64,000 bases of DNA from Verrucomicrobiota bacterium (GCA_022709905.1 JAKLHY010000024.1:30621-94620); one strand, 5' to 3'. Numbered from the stretch's first letter, positions 7,985 through 15,878 are shown. Numbers and translations: made by a program. Notes: generated by a model not told the origin, from the letters alone.

Positions 7985-8810
7985 TCTCGAACTCTATACC
8001 CGAAGCTGGGGCGCCACCGCCGTGCCTTTCGGTCCTTTGTCCGAAACCCAATGGGTGGCGATTGCTTCGCAGCAACGGGCCGTGACTCTGCTCAACCAAA
8101 CGGTGGCCTTGCGTGGCGTCATGCTCTTGAGCGGAGGCAATGGCATGGGCAAGTCCACCTTGGTCGGCCGTTGGGTGCGGCAGTTGGAGAACCGGCTCTA
8201 CACTCCGGTCAATCTGACCCAAGCCACTTTGAGCAGCAGTGGACTCTTGGCCAGCCTGGCCCGAGGAGTGGGCAAACGGGCCAGCATGCGCCGGGAACGC
8301 AACCTGGATGAACTCTCCAGCTACCTTTCCGAGCACGACCGAGAGACACTGGTCATTATCTTGGATGACGCGCAAAACAGCTCCCACAGCACACTGGAGG
8401 AGCTTCGTTTGCTCCTGGGACTCAACCTGCCCAGCCAGCCCACCTTCGCCCTGGTGTTGATCGGCGATGAGTATCTGTTGGGTCAACTCCAGTTGCGTAA
8501 TCACCGGGCGCTCTGTTCCCGTCTGGGCGCTCATCATCTGCTCACCCCCTGGACGTTGGAGGAGATCCAGACCTATCTCAAAACGGGGTTGGAAGCGGTG
8601 GGGATCAATCGCTCGAAGGTCTTCGAGCCGGCGGCGGTGGATCTCTTGGTGCGGGCCACGGCGGGCGTGCCGCGCAGCGTCTGCCTTTTGGCCCGGGCGG
8701 CCTGGCTGGAAGCGGCTCGAGCCGAAGCCAGGGAAATCAACGCTCAGACCCTGCAGCAGGCCATGGAACAGGTGCCTGGGCTGACGGGCCTCACCCGCCA
8801 CAACCCATGA
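7977..8810 (+). CDS. TnsC/TniB-like AAA+ ATPase (ExeA-like)
   Basis: A 277-residue P-loop ATPase. Walker A is GGNGMGKST (53-61) and Walker B is LVIILDDAQ (D130-D131). A sensor-like region and a C-terminal helical lid (GVPRSVCLLARAAW) follow. Proteins of this type form filaments on target DNA and stimulate their partner transposase (TnsC, TniB, MuB); ExeA-type secretion ATPases are close relatives. The location between transposase and accessory gene, with short overlaps on both sides, fixes the transposition role. No target-selector gene of the TnsD/TniQ family follows, which may mean loose target choice. Confidence 0.85.
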   Translation: MNDLELYTRSWGATAVPFGPLSETQWVAIASQQRAVTLLNQTVALRGVMLLSGGNGMGKSTLVGRWVRQLENRLYTPVNLTQATLSSSGLLASLARGVGKRASMRRERNLDELSSYLSEHDRETLVIILDDAQNSSHSTLEELRLLLGLNLPSQPTFALVLIGDEYLLGQLQLRNHRALCSRLGAHHLLTPWTLEEIQTYLKTGLEAVGINRSKVFEPAAVDLLVRATAGVPRSVCLLARAAWLEAARAEAREINAQTLQQAMEQVPGLTGLTRHNP

Positions 8811-9187
8811 TCGAGCGGATTCAACAGGCTCACGCGTTGTATTGCCGCCTGACCGGCCAGCGCGTGAGCCTGCGCTTTGATCGGGAACGGCTTTGGTATG
8901 AGCTCTTCCACGCCGGCTTCAACGAAGCCGACCTCCAGAGGGTCATCCGCTATCTCCAGCGGGAGATCCGCCAGGCACGCAGGAATGTTGGCGCGCTCAA
9001 GCTCTCCAACCTCCTGCAGGTCGACCGCTTCGAAGAAGATTTGAATATATGCCGCGTTCAGCTCTACGCGCCCAAACCTCCGGCTCCAGCACCTCCCACT
9101 CCACCGCCAAAGCCCGAAGAACGAGAGGCGACGCGCCAACGGGCTCTGCAGCTGCTGGCCAAATTACGCACCGAGCAGGGGCTGTAG
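8807..9187 (+). CDS. Small transposon accessory protein, unrecognised
   Basis: A 126-residue protein starting with ATGA overlap at the ATPase stop. Residues 1-85 are helical and conserved-looking (YCRLTGQRVSLRFDRERLW, FNEADLQRVIRYLQREI, LKLSNLLQVDRFEEDL). A Pro-rich linker (PPAPAPPTPPPKP) and a basic helix follow. It occupies the place where tniQ or tnsD lies in related elements, but it lacks their zinc fingers and size. The fold resembles small phage replication-associated proteins. Strict coupling to the ATPase suggests it acts in the transposition complex. I do not recognise a named family. Confidence 0.6.
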   Translation: MIERIQQAHALYCRLTGQRVSLRFDRERLWYELFHAGFNEADLQRVIRYLQREIRQARRNVGALKLSNLLQVDRFEEDLNICRVQLYAPKPPAPAPPTPPPKPEEREATRQRALQLLAKLRTEQGL

Positions 9188-9234
9188 CGCCCACGGCCCA
9201 TTCCGAAGCCGCCCCCACCCGCCAACGCCTTACC

Positions 9235-9259
9235 GTCTCTCGGTCCGATTCCGAGAGAC
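9235..9259 (+). other. Perfect 9-bp hairpin after the transposon operon
   Basis: GTCTCTCGG and CCGAGAGAC enclose a 7-nt loop, 48 bp after the stop of the last transposon gene. There is no T-run, so it is not a classical intrinsic terminator. It may protect the 3' end or bind transposase near the right end. Confidence 0.4.
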
Positions 9260-9395
9260 CAGCGACAATCCTCCTCAAGACTCTTATCCTACGCCACCGC
9301 GCTTTTCACCCCACGGCCCAATCCGCTCATCTCCCCCGTTGCTCCTCAATCGACTCCGCTCCTGCCTCCACAGATCAATTCGCTGCTGTACAGCA

Positions 9396-9425
9396 TTGAC
9401 AGTCTTCGATATTTCTATACATAAT
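9396..9425 (+). promoter_or_regulatory. Possible sigma-70 promoter abutting the transposon end
   Basis: TTGACA (9396-9401) and CATAAT (9420-9425) are separated by 18 bp, just before the ATG at 9433. The -35 box overlaps the right copy of the 7-bp target duplication, so transposon insertion left this promoter intact. The close distance to the ATG would make a nearly leaderless mRNA. This is a sequence match only. Confidence 0.3.
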
Positions 9426-9432
9426 AGTATTC

Positions 9433-10257
9433 ATGAAAAACTGCGCAATCCGTTACCTTCATTGCTGTAAATTCATCACTTGGCTAATCTCAATTTTTGG
9501 AGCAACCTCGATTATCACATCGCTAGCACAAGATGTTAAGATCGATGGAGTGAACCAGCAGGGTATATTATCCTGGACTGCCCCAATCAACTCCGACTGC
9601 TCGATTGAGTGGGCGAACATCCTTTCTCCATCTGCTTTTTCCCGTCAATGGATAGAATCTCAATACATTTATATTACCAATAGCCATAATGAAATTACAG
9701 TGCCCACGCTATACCGCATTCAATGTTGGTCTAACGGTCTTTTCGTTAGGCCTAAAGTAGCTCAAACACTGGTTTTCAGCTGTAAAAATGCATTCAATCA
9801 TACTTGGGAAGAGCGGTATAGTTTTGTTGGATTGGCGGCGATTCCAACGATGTCGAACAATTATGTGATTCTGAATTTGACTCATAATTACTCTGGTAAC
9901 CCTCCAGCCGGTATTACAGACGATCAAGTTATTTTGATCCGGTCAACTGATGACTCGCTCTTTGCACTTAAAGATTTTAATTCGGAAATTATAGCCTGGA
10001 AAAAAGGTCCAGTAGGCACGACCTGGACGTATGGTGACACTACAGCTACGATCGAAGCCATTGAGAATGTCACCGTGCCTGCGGGAACCTACACACAATG
10101 CCTGAAGATTAAGAAGACAGATAAGGGCAGTTCCAATTCACCATGGTACGAGTGGATTAAACCAGGTTTCTTTCAAGTAAAATGGGTTGACTACCAAATC
10201 TCTCCAGCTAGTGCTGCTCCAGTCATCTATGAATTAAAGCAAATCCTTGGTCCTTAA
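9433..10257 (+). CDS. Secreted protein, function unknown
   Basis: A 274-residue AT-rich gene starting at ATG 9433. Residues ~12-33 are a signal peptide ending near LAQD. The next part (GILSWTAPINSDCSIEWA...PTLYRIQC) is a beta-sandwich pattern that I recall from many secreted Pedosphaera-type proteins. The C-terminal half contains TWTYGDTTATIEAIENVTV, PAGTYTQCLKIKK and YEWIKPGFFQVKWVDY. This resembles domains found in DUF3108-like periplasmic proteins. No catalytic motif is visible. The transposon ends 40 bp upstream. Base composition differs from neighbours, as for the lipoproteins at 1.3-3.4 kb. Confidence 0.7.
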   Translation: MKNCAIRYLHCCKFITWLISIFGATSIITSLAQDVKIDGVNQQGILSWTAPINSDCSIEWANILSPSAFSRQWIESQYIYITNSHNEITVPTLYRIQCWSNGLFVRPKVAQTLVFSCKNAFNHTWEERYSFVGLAAIPTMSNNYVILNLTHNYSGNPPAGITDDQVILIRSTDDSLFALKDFNSEIIAWKKGPVGTTWTYGDTTATIEAIENVTVPAGTYTQCLKIKKTDKGSSNSPWYEWIKPGFFQVKWVDYQISPASAAPVIYELKQILGP

Positions 10258-10329
10258 ATAGACACAAGGGATTCACGGTGGTCGCACAAGGACAAGATAT
10301 CAGGATAAGCCGATCAGTATCCTGAAAAA

Positions 10330-10569
10330 GTCGGACTTCAATGCCAAGTCAACGGCAAACGCGGAAAGGCCTGGACCTTGATTATCGCCTACGAACCGGA
10401 CGATACATACCTCGTCTAGCTGGTCGAAGGCCATAGGGAACGGTCGGCCGATTCGATGGTTCTGGCCCGGGTGGAAGATGTTTACTGTGATTGCCTCCAA
10501 TCGGTCATTGAATCGGTTTATGACCAGGCCATCAACGAGCATAACAGCGGCTTCATCCCCTTGTCATGA
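10330..10569 (+). pseudogene. Cassette copy 2, gene 1 (nonsense-mutated)
   Basis: The frame from GTC 10330 reads VGLQCQVNGKRGKAWTLIIA and continues nearly identical to copy 1 at 4329-4577. One TGG has become TAG (in TYLV*LVEGHRER), which truncates the protein. Stop and overlapping ATG (10566) are conserved. Homology with copy 1 ends about 25 bp into gene 2 (~10590), where unrelated DNA carrying the C25 peptidase gene begins. Homology resumes at ~12180. Confidence 0.6.
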
Positions 10570-10675
10570 ACCAGTTCACTGTCAGCCGATCGGATTCTGC
10601 TCGCTTATTCATTGACAGGAACCAGAACTCTCCTGGAGTATATCCGTACTCGGGGATGCCGATTATTCATCTGCG

Positions 10676-12097
10676 ATGGATATTAGGTTCGAGTGTCCAA
10701 ATTGCGGCCAGCATTTAACCGTTGATGCTGAGGGGAGCGGGTTCTTGTTGCATTGCCCCAGTTGCGAAAAGCCAATTCGTATCCCCACTGAAACACCCGC
10801 GAGATGCACCGCCGACGTGTCTCGGAGTTTTAAGCGATCTTTCCCGTTGAGCCTTTTAATTTTGCTTGGGGCTGTCATTGTCGTTCTGGTCTTTTTCGGC
10901 ATACCGAGATCTCTGAAACGTGAATCAGTGATTCCCGTGGATCAGTCGAATTTCTCGCTCACTCCAACTTCGCTGCAGAAAAGCCGGGCTTATTTATTGA
11001 TTACGTGTGAGAAACTCGTGGGCTGCTTTCAGCCGCTGATTCACCTCAGGCAGCAGCAGGACTTCAGCGTTGCGATTAGGAGCATTGAAAACATTGATCG
11101 AGAGCTTGAAGGTCGTGATCTACAGGAAAAAATTAGGAACTGCATTCGGAAGCAACAGGTGCAATCTGCACGGCCATTGTATGTGCTGCTGGGGGGCGAT
11201 GACGTCATCATCCCGATTCGCTACTGCCAGGCTAAACCTCGAGCCACATCGGATATTAAGGCCTGGGTTCCGAGTGACCTGTATTATTCGGATACGAGTC
11301 TTGGCACCTGGGACGCAGATCAAGATGGCCGTTACGGTGAGTTGGGTGACGATGATAGCCAAGTGTGCCTTGTGCCCTCCGTCTGTTTAGGCCGTATTCC
11401 GGTGCGTGAAGCAGAGGAAGCCACCGGTTATGTGAATAAAGTCCTTTGCTACGAAAATCAAGCACAAGCTCGACAAGGCCATTCGTTCCTCTTCCTGGGC
11501 GGCCCGGCCTATATGGGCGACACCTACCGGCGTATCGTCTTGCCGGGATGTCCGGACTCACGTGCCGTGTTTCTTGGTGAAAAGCCATCGACCTCGATCG
11601 CGAAGGAATTTGAGGCTCTGACGCCTGATAATGCCGTTCGCTTGCTGAACAATGGCTATGATATGGTGACATATTCAGGCGAAGGTAGTGAACAAGCATG
11701 GGGGTGGTCCAATGGGGCCTTTGGGATAGCCGAGGCCTGGGCTTTGACCAACATGCAGTGCTTAAGTGTTGTGCGGAGCGGCGGCTGCAAGACGGCTTGG
11801 TTTGACGGAGCTAACGATCCCTGTTTAGCAGAAGCCTGGCTGCGTAATTCTCGAGGTGGCGCAGTCATTTACGCGGGTTTTGCCCGAGTTTTGTGCCATG
11901 GTCCGGTAGCCGGAGGAGGACAATACCAGGATGAGTATTATCGAAAACTGTTTCGCACTCCTGGTATCAGTGTCGGCCAGGCGTTCATGGAAATGAAGCA
12001 GAGCATGGCCAAGCGCAGCGAAACCTCACGGTGGCATCAGCACGGTTACATGTTACTCGGTGATCCAGCGATCGTCCCCGTTCGTTTTCCCAGATAG
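10676..12097 (+). CDS. Membrane-anchored peptidase C25 (gingipain)-like protein, catalytic His replaced
   Basis: A 473-residue protein. The N-terminal zinc ribbon has C7-C10 and C27-C30 (CPNCGQHL, CPSCEKPI), and one membrane helix spans ~56-76. The rest resembles the C25 cysteine-peptidase fold: YVLLGGDDVIIP, a Ca/Asp-rich DADQDGRYGE loop, LGRIPVR, GYDMVTYSGEGS, RSGGCKTAWFD, CLAEAWL and a GYMLLGDPAIVPV end. In the family the catalytic dyad is His in a GHG motif and a downstream Cys. Here the first is GEG (E336), while C371 is kept, so proteolysis is doubtful. The gene sits inside cassette copy 2, replacing ~230 bp of it. It has no neighbours of related function. Confidence 0.7.
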   Translation: MDIRFECPNCGQHLTVDAEGSGFLLHCPSCEKPIRIPTETPARCTADVSRSFKRSFPLSLLILLGAVIVVLVFFGIPRSLKRESVIPVDQSNFSLTPTSLQKSRAYLLITCEKLVGCFQPLIHLRQQQDFSVAIRSIENIDRELEGRDLQEKIRNCIRKQQVQSARPLYVLLGGDDVIIPIRYCQAKPRATSDIKAWVPSDLYYSDTSLGTWDADQDGRYGELGDDDSQVCLVPSVCLGRIPVREAEEATGYVNKVLCYENQAQARQGHSFLFLGGPAYMGDTYRRIVLPGCPDSRAVFLGEKPSTSIAKEFEALTPDNAVRLLNNGYDMVTYSGEGSEQAWGWSNGAFGIAEAWALTNMQCLSVVRSGGCKTAWFDGANDPCLAEAWLRNSRGGAVIYAGFARVLCHGPVAGGGQYQDEYYRKLFRTPGISVGQAFMEMKQSMAKRSETSRWHQHGYMLLGDPAIVPVRFPR

Positions 12098-12179
12098 GCC
12101 AAGTCAGAGGACAAACCAGCATTCAGTTCGCCCTGTGGGTTTGAGAGCATAAACCCCGTGATTGCGCAACGGATTCCCC

Positions 12180-12220
12180 TGGGAGCCGAATACGTCGCCC
12201 GAGACGATCACCGGTAGGAA
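12180..12220 (+). pseudogene. Cassette copy 2, gene 3, left piece (ends in IS66 target duplication)
   Basis: LGAEYVARDDHR, matching copy 1 gene 3 (LGAEYVARDDKR), followed by an in-frame TAG where copy 1 has CAC. The piece ends at GGTAGGAA (12213-12220), which is duplicated on the other side of the IS66. The right piece is at 15741-15878. The gene had thus already lost function before IS66 inserted. Confidence 0.6.
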
Positions 12221-12260
12221 GTAACCGTCCGGCGGAGCCGTCTTACGCAGAGGGGAGAGG

Positions 12261-12638
12261 GTGTGGCAGGATGGAGGGGTGAAACGACCATCATCCATAA
12301 ACGGCACGGTCCGGCGACATCGCACCCCCAAAGAGATCGCTGGGATTTTCAGAGACCACCGACGGAGCGGGCTTTCGCTGCTGGCCTTTGCCCGAAAGGA
12401 GGGACTGTGCTACGCGAGCCTTTTGCGCTGGAGATCCCGGCAATGCCAAGAAGCCAACGTTCTGGTGCCGCCAGCACCCCAGGCTGATCCACGATTTGTT
12501 CCGGTGAAGATCGAGGGTGAGGGGTTGGGCGGGGATTACGTCCTAAGCTGGCCCGCAGGACGTTCCCTGAAGATCCCGCTGCAATTCGAAACGGATTCTT
12601 TGCGCCGATTGCTCAGCGTGCTGGAGGCCGTGAGATGA
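12261..12638 (+). CDS. tnpA: IS66 accessory protein TnpA
   Basis: The first gene of the IS66 element, 125 residues from GTG 12261; a second GTG at 12279 is also possible. It has the helix-turn-helix of IS66 Orf1: RTPKEIAGIFRDHRRSGLS followed by LLAFARKEGLCYASLLRW. A variable middle and a short C-terminal strand pair follow. TnpA binds DNA and is required together with TnpB for transposition in well-studied IS66 elements. The stop overlaps the tnpB start (ATGA). The start lies 40 bp inside the left end. Confidence 0.85.
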   Translation: MWQDGGVKRPSSINGTVRRHRTPKEIAGIFRDHRRSGLSLLAFARKEGLCYASLLRWRSRQCQEANVLVPPAPQADPRFVPVKIEGEGLGGDYVLSWPAGRSLKIPLQFETDSLRRLLSVLEAVR

Positions 12639-12991
12639 TTGGCCTCTTGCCCACGACGGCGATTTTCCTGGCCACCGCACCCACGGATTTACGCAAAGCG
12701 TATGACGGGCTGGCGGTCTTGGTGCGCCAGAGCCTGGGTCAAGATCCCCTGAGTGGCAGCCTGTACGTTTTCTGTAATCGCCGAAAGGATCGAATTAAGA
12801 TCCTCTTCTGGGAACCGGGGGGATATTGGTTGTGCGCGCGACGGCTTGAGGCCGGGACTTTTCGGTGGCCGCAAAAGGAGGGAGCCTGCGCGTGCTACCG
12901 GCGCGAGGAACTCTTGCTGCTCTTGGGAGGCATCGATCTCAAGCAGACCCACGAGCGGAAGTGGTATCGACGAGAGGCTGAAAAGAAATAG
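12635..12991 (+). CDS. tnpB: IS66 accessory protein TnpB
   Basis: A 118-residue IS66 Orf2 protein. The typical start FLATAPTDLRKAYDGLAVL is followed by DPLSGSLYVFCNRRKDRIK, ILFWEPGGYWLCARRLEAG and a tail LLGGIDLKQTHERKWYRR. All blocks expected of the family are present. The biochemical role is unknown, but deletion abolishes transposition in studied IS66 elements. It is coupled to tnpA by a 4-bp overlap. A 47-bp gap separates it from the DruA-like gene. Confidence 0.92.
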   Translation: MIGLLPTTAIFLATAPTDLRKAYDGLAVLVRQSLGQDPLSGSLYVFCNRRKDRIKILFWEPGGYWLCARRLEAGTFRWPQKEGACACYRREELLLLLGGIDLKQTHERKWYRREAEKK

Positions 12992-13038
12992 ATTTTTCGC
13001 TGGACTCTGGAACCGATCTCAGCTTTTCTGGTTCCCAG

Positions 13039-13914
13039 ATGAGCGAAACGATCGAACTGCAAGGACGAAGCTGGCGCGCCCAGCAGATCCAAGAGATTGG
13101 CCAATGGGTGAGGGAAAACCCCGGCTGGAGCCGCTACCGGCTCTCGCGCGAGCTCTGCACCCGGTGCGGTTGGAGGCGCCCCAACGGGCAGTTGGCGGAC
13201 ATGGCGGCGCGTAGTTTCCTGAATAAGCTCCAGGAGCGAGCCCTGATCCAACTGCCCCCCTGCCGGCGGGAGAGTCCCAACCGCATGAAGCACCGGCGGC
13301 TGGAATGCGTGGCGGTGGACACCGGTCCGGTGGCTGGAGAGCTCCGCCAGTTGGGAGCCCTTCAGCTTCACGAGGTGAGTTCGGATCCGGGCCGGCGCGC
13401 GGTCTTCGAAACGCTGCTGGCCACCGAGCATTATCTGAGCTACCGCAGTCCCATTGGAGAGAACCTCAAATATCTCTTGTGCACCGAGCAGGATCGTCCG
13501 GTGGCCGCCTGGCTTTTCGGGGCGGCCGCTTGGCGATGTGAGGCGCGGGATCGGTGGATCGGCTGGAACGATCAAGAGCGAGCCGCAGGCCTCCATCGAC
13601 TGACGAACAACACCCGCTTCCTCATCCCCCGGTGGGTCCAGGTCCGTGGACTGGCCAGCTGGGGTTGGAGCCGGGTGAGTCGACGTCTGGTGGAAGATTG
13701 GCAGTCCAAGTATGGGCATGGGATTGAACTGGTGGAAACGTTTGTGGATCGGAGTCGGTTCCATGGGGGCGCTTATGCGGCCAGCAATTGGTTGGAGGTG
13801 GGGCTCACCCAGGGACGCAGCCGTGGGGATCGAGAGCGCCGGATCCAGGTTCCCAAGAAAGCCGTGTTTGTTTATCCGCTCAGCCGCCAGGCTCGCCAAA
13901 GGTTGTGCCGATGA
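13039..13914 (+). CDS. DUF4338 / DruA-like protein carried inside IS66
   Basis: A 291-residue protein between tnpB and tnpC. The C-terminal domain has the DUF4338 series CEARDRWIGWNDQERAAGL, LTNNTRFLIPRWVQV, LASWGWSRVSRRL, VETFVDRSRFHGGAYAASNW and GLTQGRSRGDRERR. The N-terminal part (SETIELQGRSWRAQQIQEI...SRELCTRCGW) is the winged-helix-like region usually found with it. The domain is named after DruA of the Druantia anti-phage system, where it has no proven reaction. Here the stop overlaps the tnpC start (ATGA). The gene lies strictly inside the element ends, so it moves with IS66. It may be a transposition factor or a defence passenger. Confidence 0.85.
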   Translation: MSETIELQGRSWRAQQIQEIGQWVRENPGWSRYRLSRELCTRCGWRRPNGQLADMAARSFLNKLQERALIQLPPCRRESPNRMKHRRLECVAVDTGPVAGELRQLGALQLHEVSSDPGRRAVFETLLATEHYLSYRSPIGENLKYLLCTEQDRPVAAWLFGAAAWRCEARDRWIGWNDQERAAGLHRLTNNTRFLIPRWVQVRGLASWGWSRVSRRLVEDWQSKYGHGIELVETFVDRSRFHGGAYAASNWLEVGLTQGRSRGDRERRIQVPKKAVFVYPLSRQARQRLCR

Positions 13915-15635
13915 GCGCGACTCCAGAGGAAATGTTGGCGGAGGAAAACCAGCGGCTGCGCCAGGAGAACGAAGCATTGCGAAACCAGCGGAACACCCTT
14001 GAGTCTGAGAAGGAGGCGTTGCGACTCCAGCGGGATAGCCTTGAGTCTGAGAAGGAGGCGTTGCGACTCCAGCTCCAGGAGCTTGAAGTCATTCGGCGCA
14101 ACCTGGAACATACGGTGGCTGTTTACAAGCGGTGTCTCTTTGGTTCTCGTTCGGAAAAGATTGATCCCAAGGAACTGGAGGCCCGGATTGCCAAAGCAGC
14201 TGCCGAGGCCCGGGACCAACTGGCCCAGGAGAAACGCCCGGGAGATCCTCCCCCGGAAGCCGAGGAAGAACAGCCTGAAGAGAAGGCGAACCCCTCGGCC
14301 GATCAAGCCAACCCGCCCGCAGATCAACCGGGCGACCCACAGAAAGAGAAGAAACGCCAAGCCCGCCCGCACGGCCGGGGTGGTTTTCCCGCGCATTTGC
14401 CGCGTCGCCGGATCGAGCATCCCGTCGATCCCGCCCAGGCCGTCTGTGGGTGTTGCCCGGATCATCCGCCCCTGATCCAGGTGGGGGAGGATACGTGTGA
14501 GAAACTGGTCAAGCTGCCCGTTCAATATGAGGTGCAGGTCCATGTGTATCCCCAGATGGCCTGCCAACGATGTCATGAGGGGGTGACCAGCGCGCCTCGC
14601 CAGGACAATAGCCTCCGAGCCGATGTGAGCGTGATCGCCGATGTCGTGGTCAAGAAGTACGTGGAACACCAACCCCTTTACCGCCAGCAACAAGCCTTTG
14701 ACCGATTAGAGATCCCGATCAGTCGGCAGACGCTCTGCGATTGGACCGGCTGGTGCAGCGATCAAGTCGAGCCGATCGTCCAGGCGATGGCCGACTATAT
14801 CTGTGCCCAGCCGCTGATCCAGTCCGACGAGACCCCGGTGCGGATGCAATTAGCCAATGGCCAGATGGAGACGGCACGACTCTTTGCCTACGGATTGCCG
14901 TGGGCGGAGGTGGTCTTTGATTTTCGAACGGACAAGAGCCAGAAAGGTCCCAAGGAGTTTCTTCAAAGGACCAGGGCTGGCTTTTTACAGACCGATGGGG
15001 GCAGTTCGTATGTGCCGGTGTTTAAAGCTCTGGAACTGTTGCATGTGGCGTGCATGGCGCATATTCGTCGAGGTCTATTCGAGGCTCGATCCGACGCGCC
15101 CCTGGCTGTGGATTTGTTGCTGGCTGCCATCCAGAAACTCTATCGGATCGAGAGCCAGGCCAAGGCGATGGGTCTGTGCCTGGAAGCCCGTTTGCAATTA
15201 CGGCAGCAGGAAGCCAAGCCGATCTTTAACGACGTGGGCGATCTCATCGCCACGCTGCGCAAGGATGTCCTGCCCAAGAGCCCATTGGGCCGGGCGCTCA
15301 GCTATGCGCAGCACCAATGGCCGGCCATGGCTCGATACCTGGAGGTCCCTCAAGCCGAGTTGGACAATAACTCGACCGAACATGGCCTCAGAGGAGTCGT
15401 GCTCGGTCGCCGTAACTGGCTGCACGTCGGCCAGGAAGCAGGCGGAGAGAAGGCGGCCCATCTCTTCTCGCTCATGATCACCTGCAAGCGGCTGGGGGTC
15501 GAACCTTACGCCTACCTTCACGATATCCTGCGCCGGTTACCCACTCATCCCAACAAGCACATCTGGCAGCTCACTCCCAGGGGCTGGAAGGAAACCTTCG
15601 CGCCCAAGAGCCCGCCGCCCAGTCCCAGCGACTGA
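13911..15635 (+). CDS. tnpC: IS66 transposase TnpC
   Basis: A 574-residue DDE transposase from ATG 13911, overlapping the previous stop. The N-terminus is a coiled coil (residues ~10-65) with a 14-residue tandem duplication (LESEKEALRLQRDS). A charged Pro/Glu linker follows, then a zinc-binding region (CGCCPDHPPLI, CQRCHEG). The catalytic core has D in LIQSDETPVRM, D in FLQTDGGSSYV and E in DNNSTEHGLRGVVLGRRNW. A C-terminal IS66 tail with LPTHPNKHIWQLTP follows. Length and blocks are typical of full IS66 transposases, so it is probably active. It ends 97 bp before the right end. Confidence 0.93.
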   Translation: MSATPEEMLAEENQRLRQENEALRNQRNTLESEKEALRLQRDSLESEKEALRLQLQELEVIRRNLEHTVAVYKRCLFGSRSEKIDPKELEARIAKAAAEARDQLAQEKRPGDPPPEAEEEQPEEKANPSADQANPPADQPGDPQKEKKRQARPHGRGGFPAHLPRRRIEHPVDPAQAVCGCCPDHPPLIQVGEDTCEKLVKLPVQYEVQVHVYPQMACQRCHEGVTSAPRQDNSLRADVSVIADVVVKKYVEHQPLYRQQQAFDRLEIPISRQTLCDWTGWCSDQVEPIVQAMADYICAQPLIQSDETPVRMQLANGQMETARLFAYGLPWAEVVFDFRTDKSQKGPKEFLQRTRAGFLQTDGGSSYVPVFKALELLHVACMAHIRRGLFEARSDAPLAVDLLLAAIQKLYRIESQAKAMGLCLEARLQLRQQEAKPIFNDVGDLIATLRKDVLPKSPLGRALSYAQHQWPAMARYLEVPQAELDNNSTEHGLRGVVLGRRNWLHVGQEAGGEKAAHLFSLMITCKRLGVEPYAYLHDILRRLPTHPNKHIWQLTPRGWKETFAPKSPPPSPSD

Positions 15636-15740
15636 GTCCCACCCACTCTAGCCTTAACTGTCAGCCGGTTCGCTCGCCTCGCGCAATTACCCGACGCGCC
15701 CCGCGCCCCACACGGTTCCGCCGGACGGTTACGGTAGGAA

Positions 15741-15878
15741 GCCATATTTGTCCGCCGCCGACAACGGACGGTGGTCTTTCAGGATACCCCGACGGGGCAT
15801 TGGACTGAACATCCGTATCCACAGGTCAGTCCCCGGCATTGGGCCTACGCACTGATCCGGGCGGCTTTAGATCGCTGA
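15741..15878 (+). pseudogene. Cassette copy 2, gene 3, right piece
   Basis: The continuation of the gene interrupted by IS66: EAIFVRRRQRTVVFQD and GHWTEHPYPQVSPRHWAYA, stop at 15876-15878. Changes relative to copy 1 are mainly conservative or silent. The left piece is at 12180-12220. Confidence 0.6.

Larger units (their letters stand above)
5997..9392 (+). mobile_element. Complete TnsB/TnsC-like transposon, 3.4 kb, TGTA...TACA ends, 7-bp target duplication
   Basis: The left end TGTAGCGCTGCGAATTAA (5997) and the inverted right end TGTACAGCAGCGAATTGA (ending 9392) match at 14 of 18 positions. GCATTGA flanks the element directly on both sides (5990-5996 and 9393-9399), a perfect 7-bp target duplication. 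Inside, four same-strand genes are found: a zinc-ribbon protein, a D-D-35-E transposase with a Mu-type C-terminus, an AAA+ ATPase and a small protein. TGT/ACA tips and a transposase-ATPase pair are features of the Tn7/Mu/Tn5053 group. Ends, duplication and open genes all look intact. Confidence 0.8.
12221..15732 (+). mobile_element. Complete IS66-family element with DruA-like passenger, 8-bp target duplication
   Basis: The ends are GTAACCGTCCGGCGG at 12221-12235 and its exact inverted repeat at 15718-15732; the match extends to 20 bp with one mismatch. GGTAGGAA flanks both sides (12213-12220 and 15733-15740). Eight-bp duplications are a hallmark of IS66. Removing the element restores the cassette gene seen intact in copy 1, which proves the boundaries. 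Gene order is tnpA, tnpB, a 291-residue DUF4338/DruA-like gene, then tnpC, all on one strand with ATGA-type overlaps at two junctions. Confidence 0.92.

Noticed and set aside
5997..9392. CRISPR-associated transposon (CAST)
   Set aside because: No Cascade genes, TniQ or array inside the element; the I-E locus lies 9 kb away and has its own Cas3 and Cas1/2.
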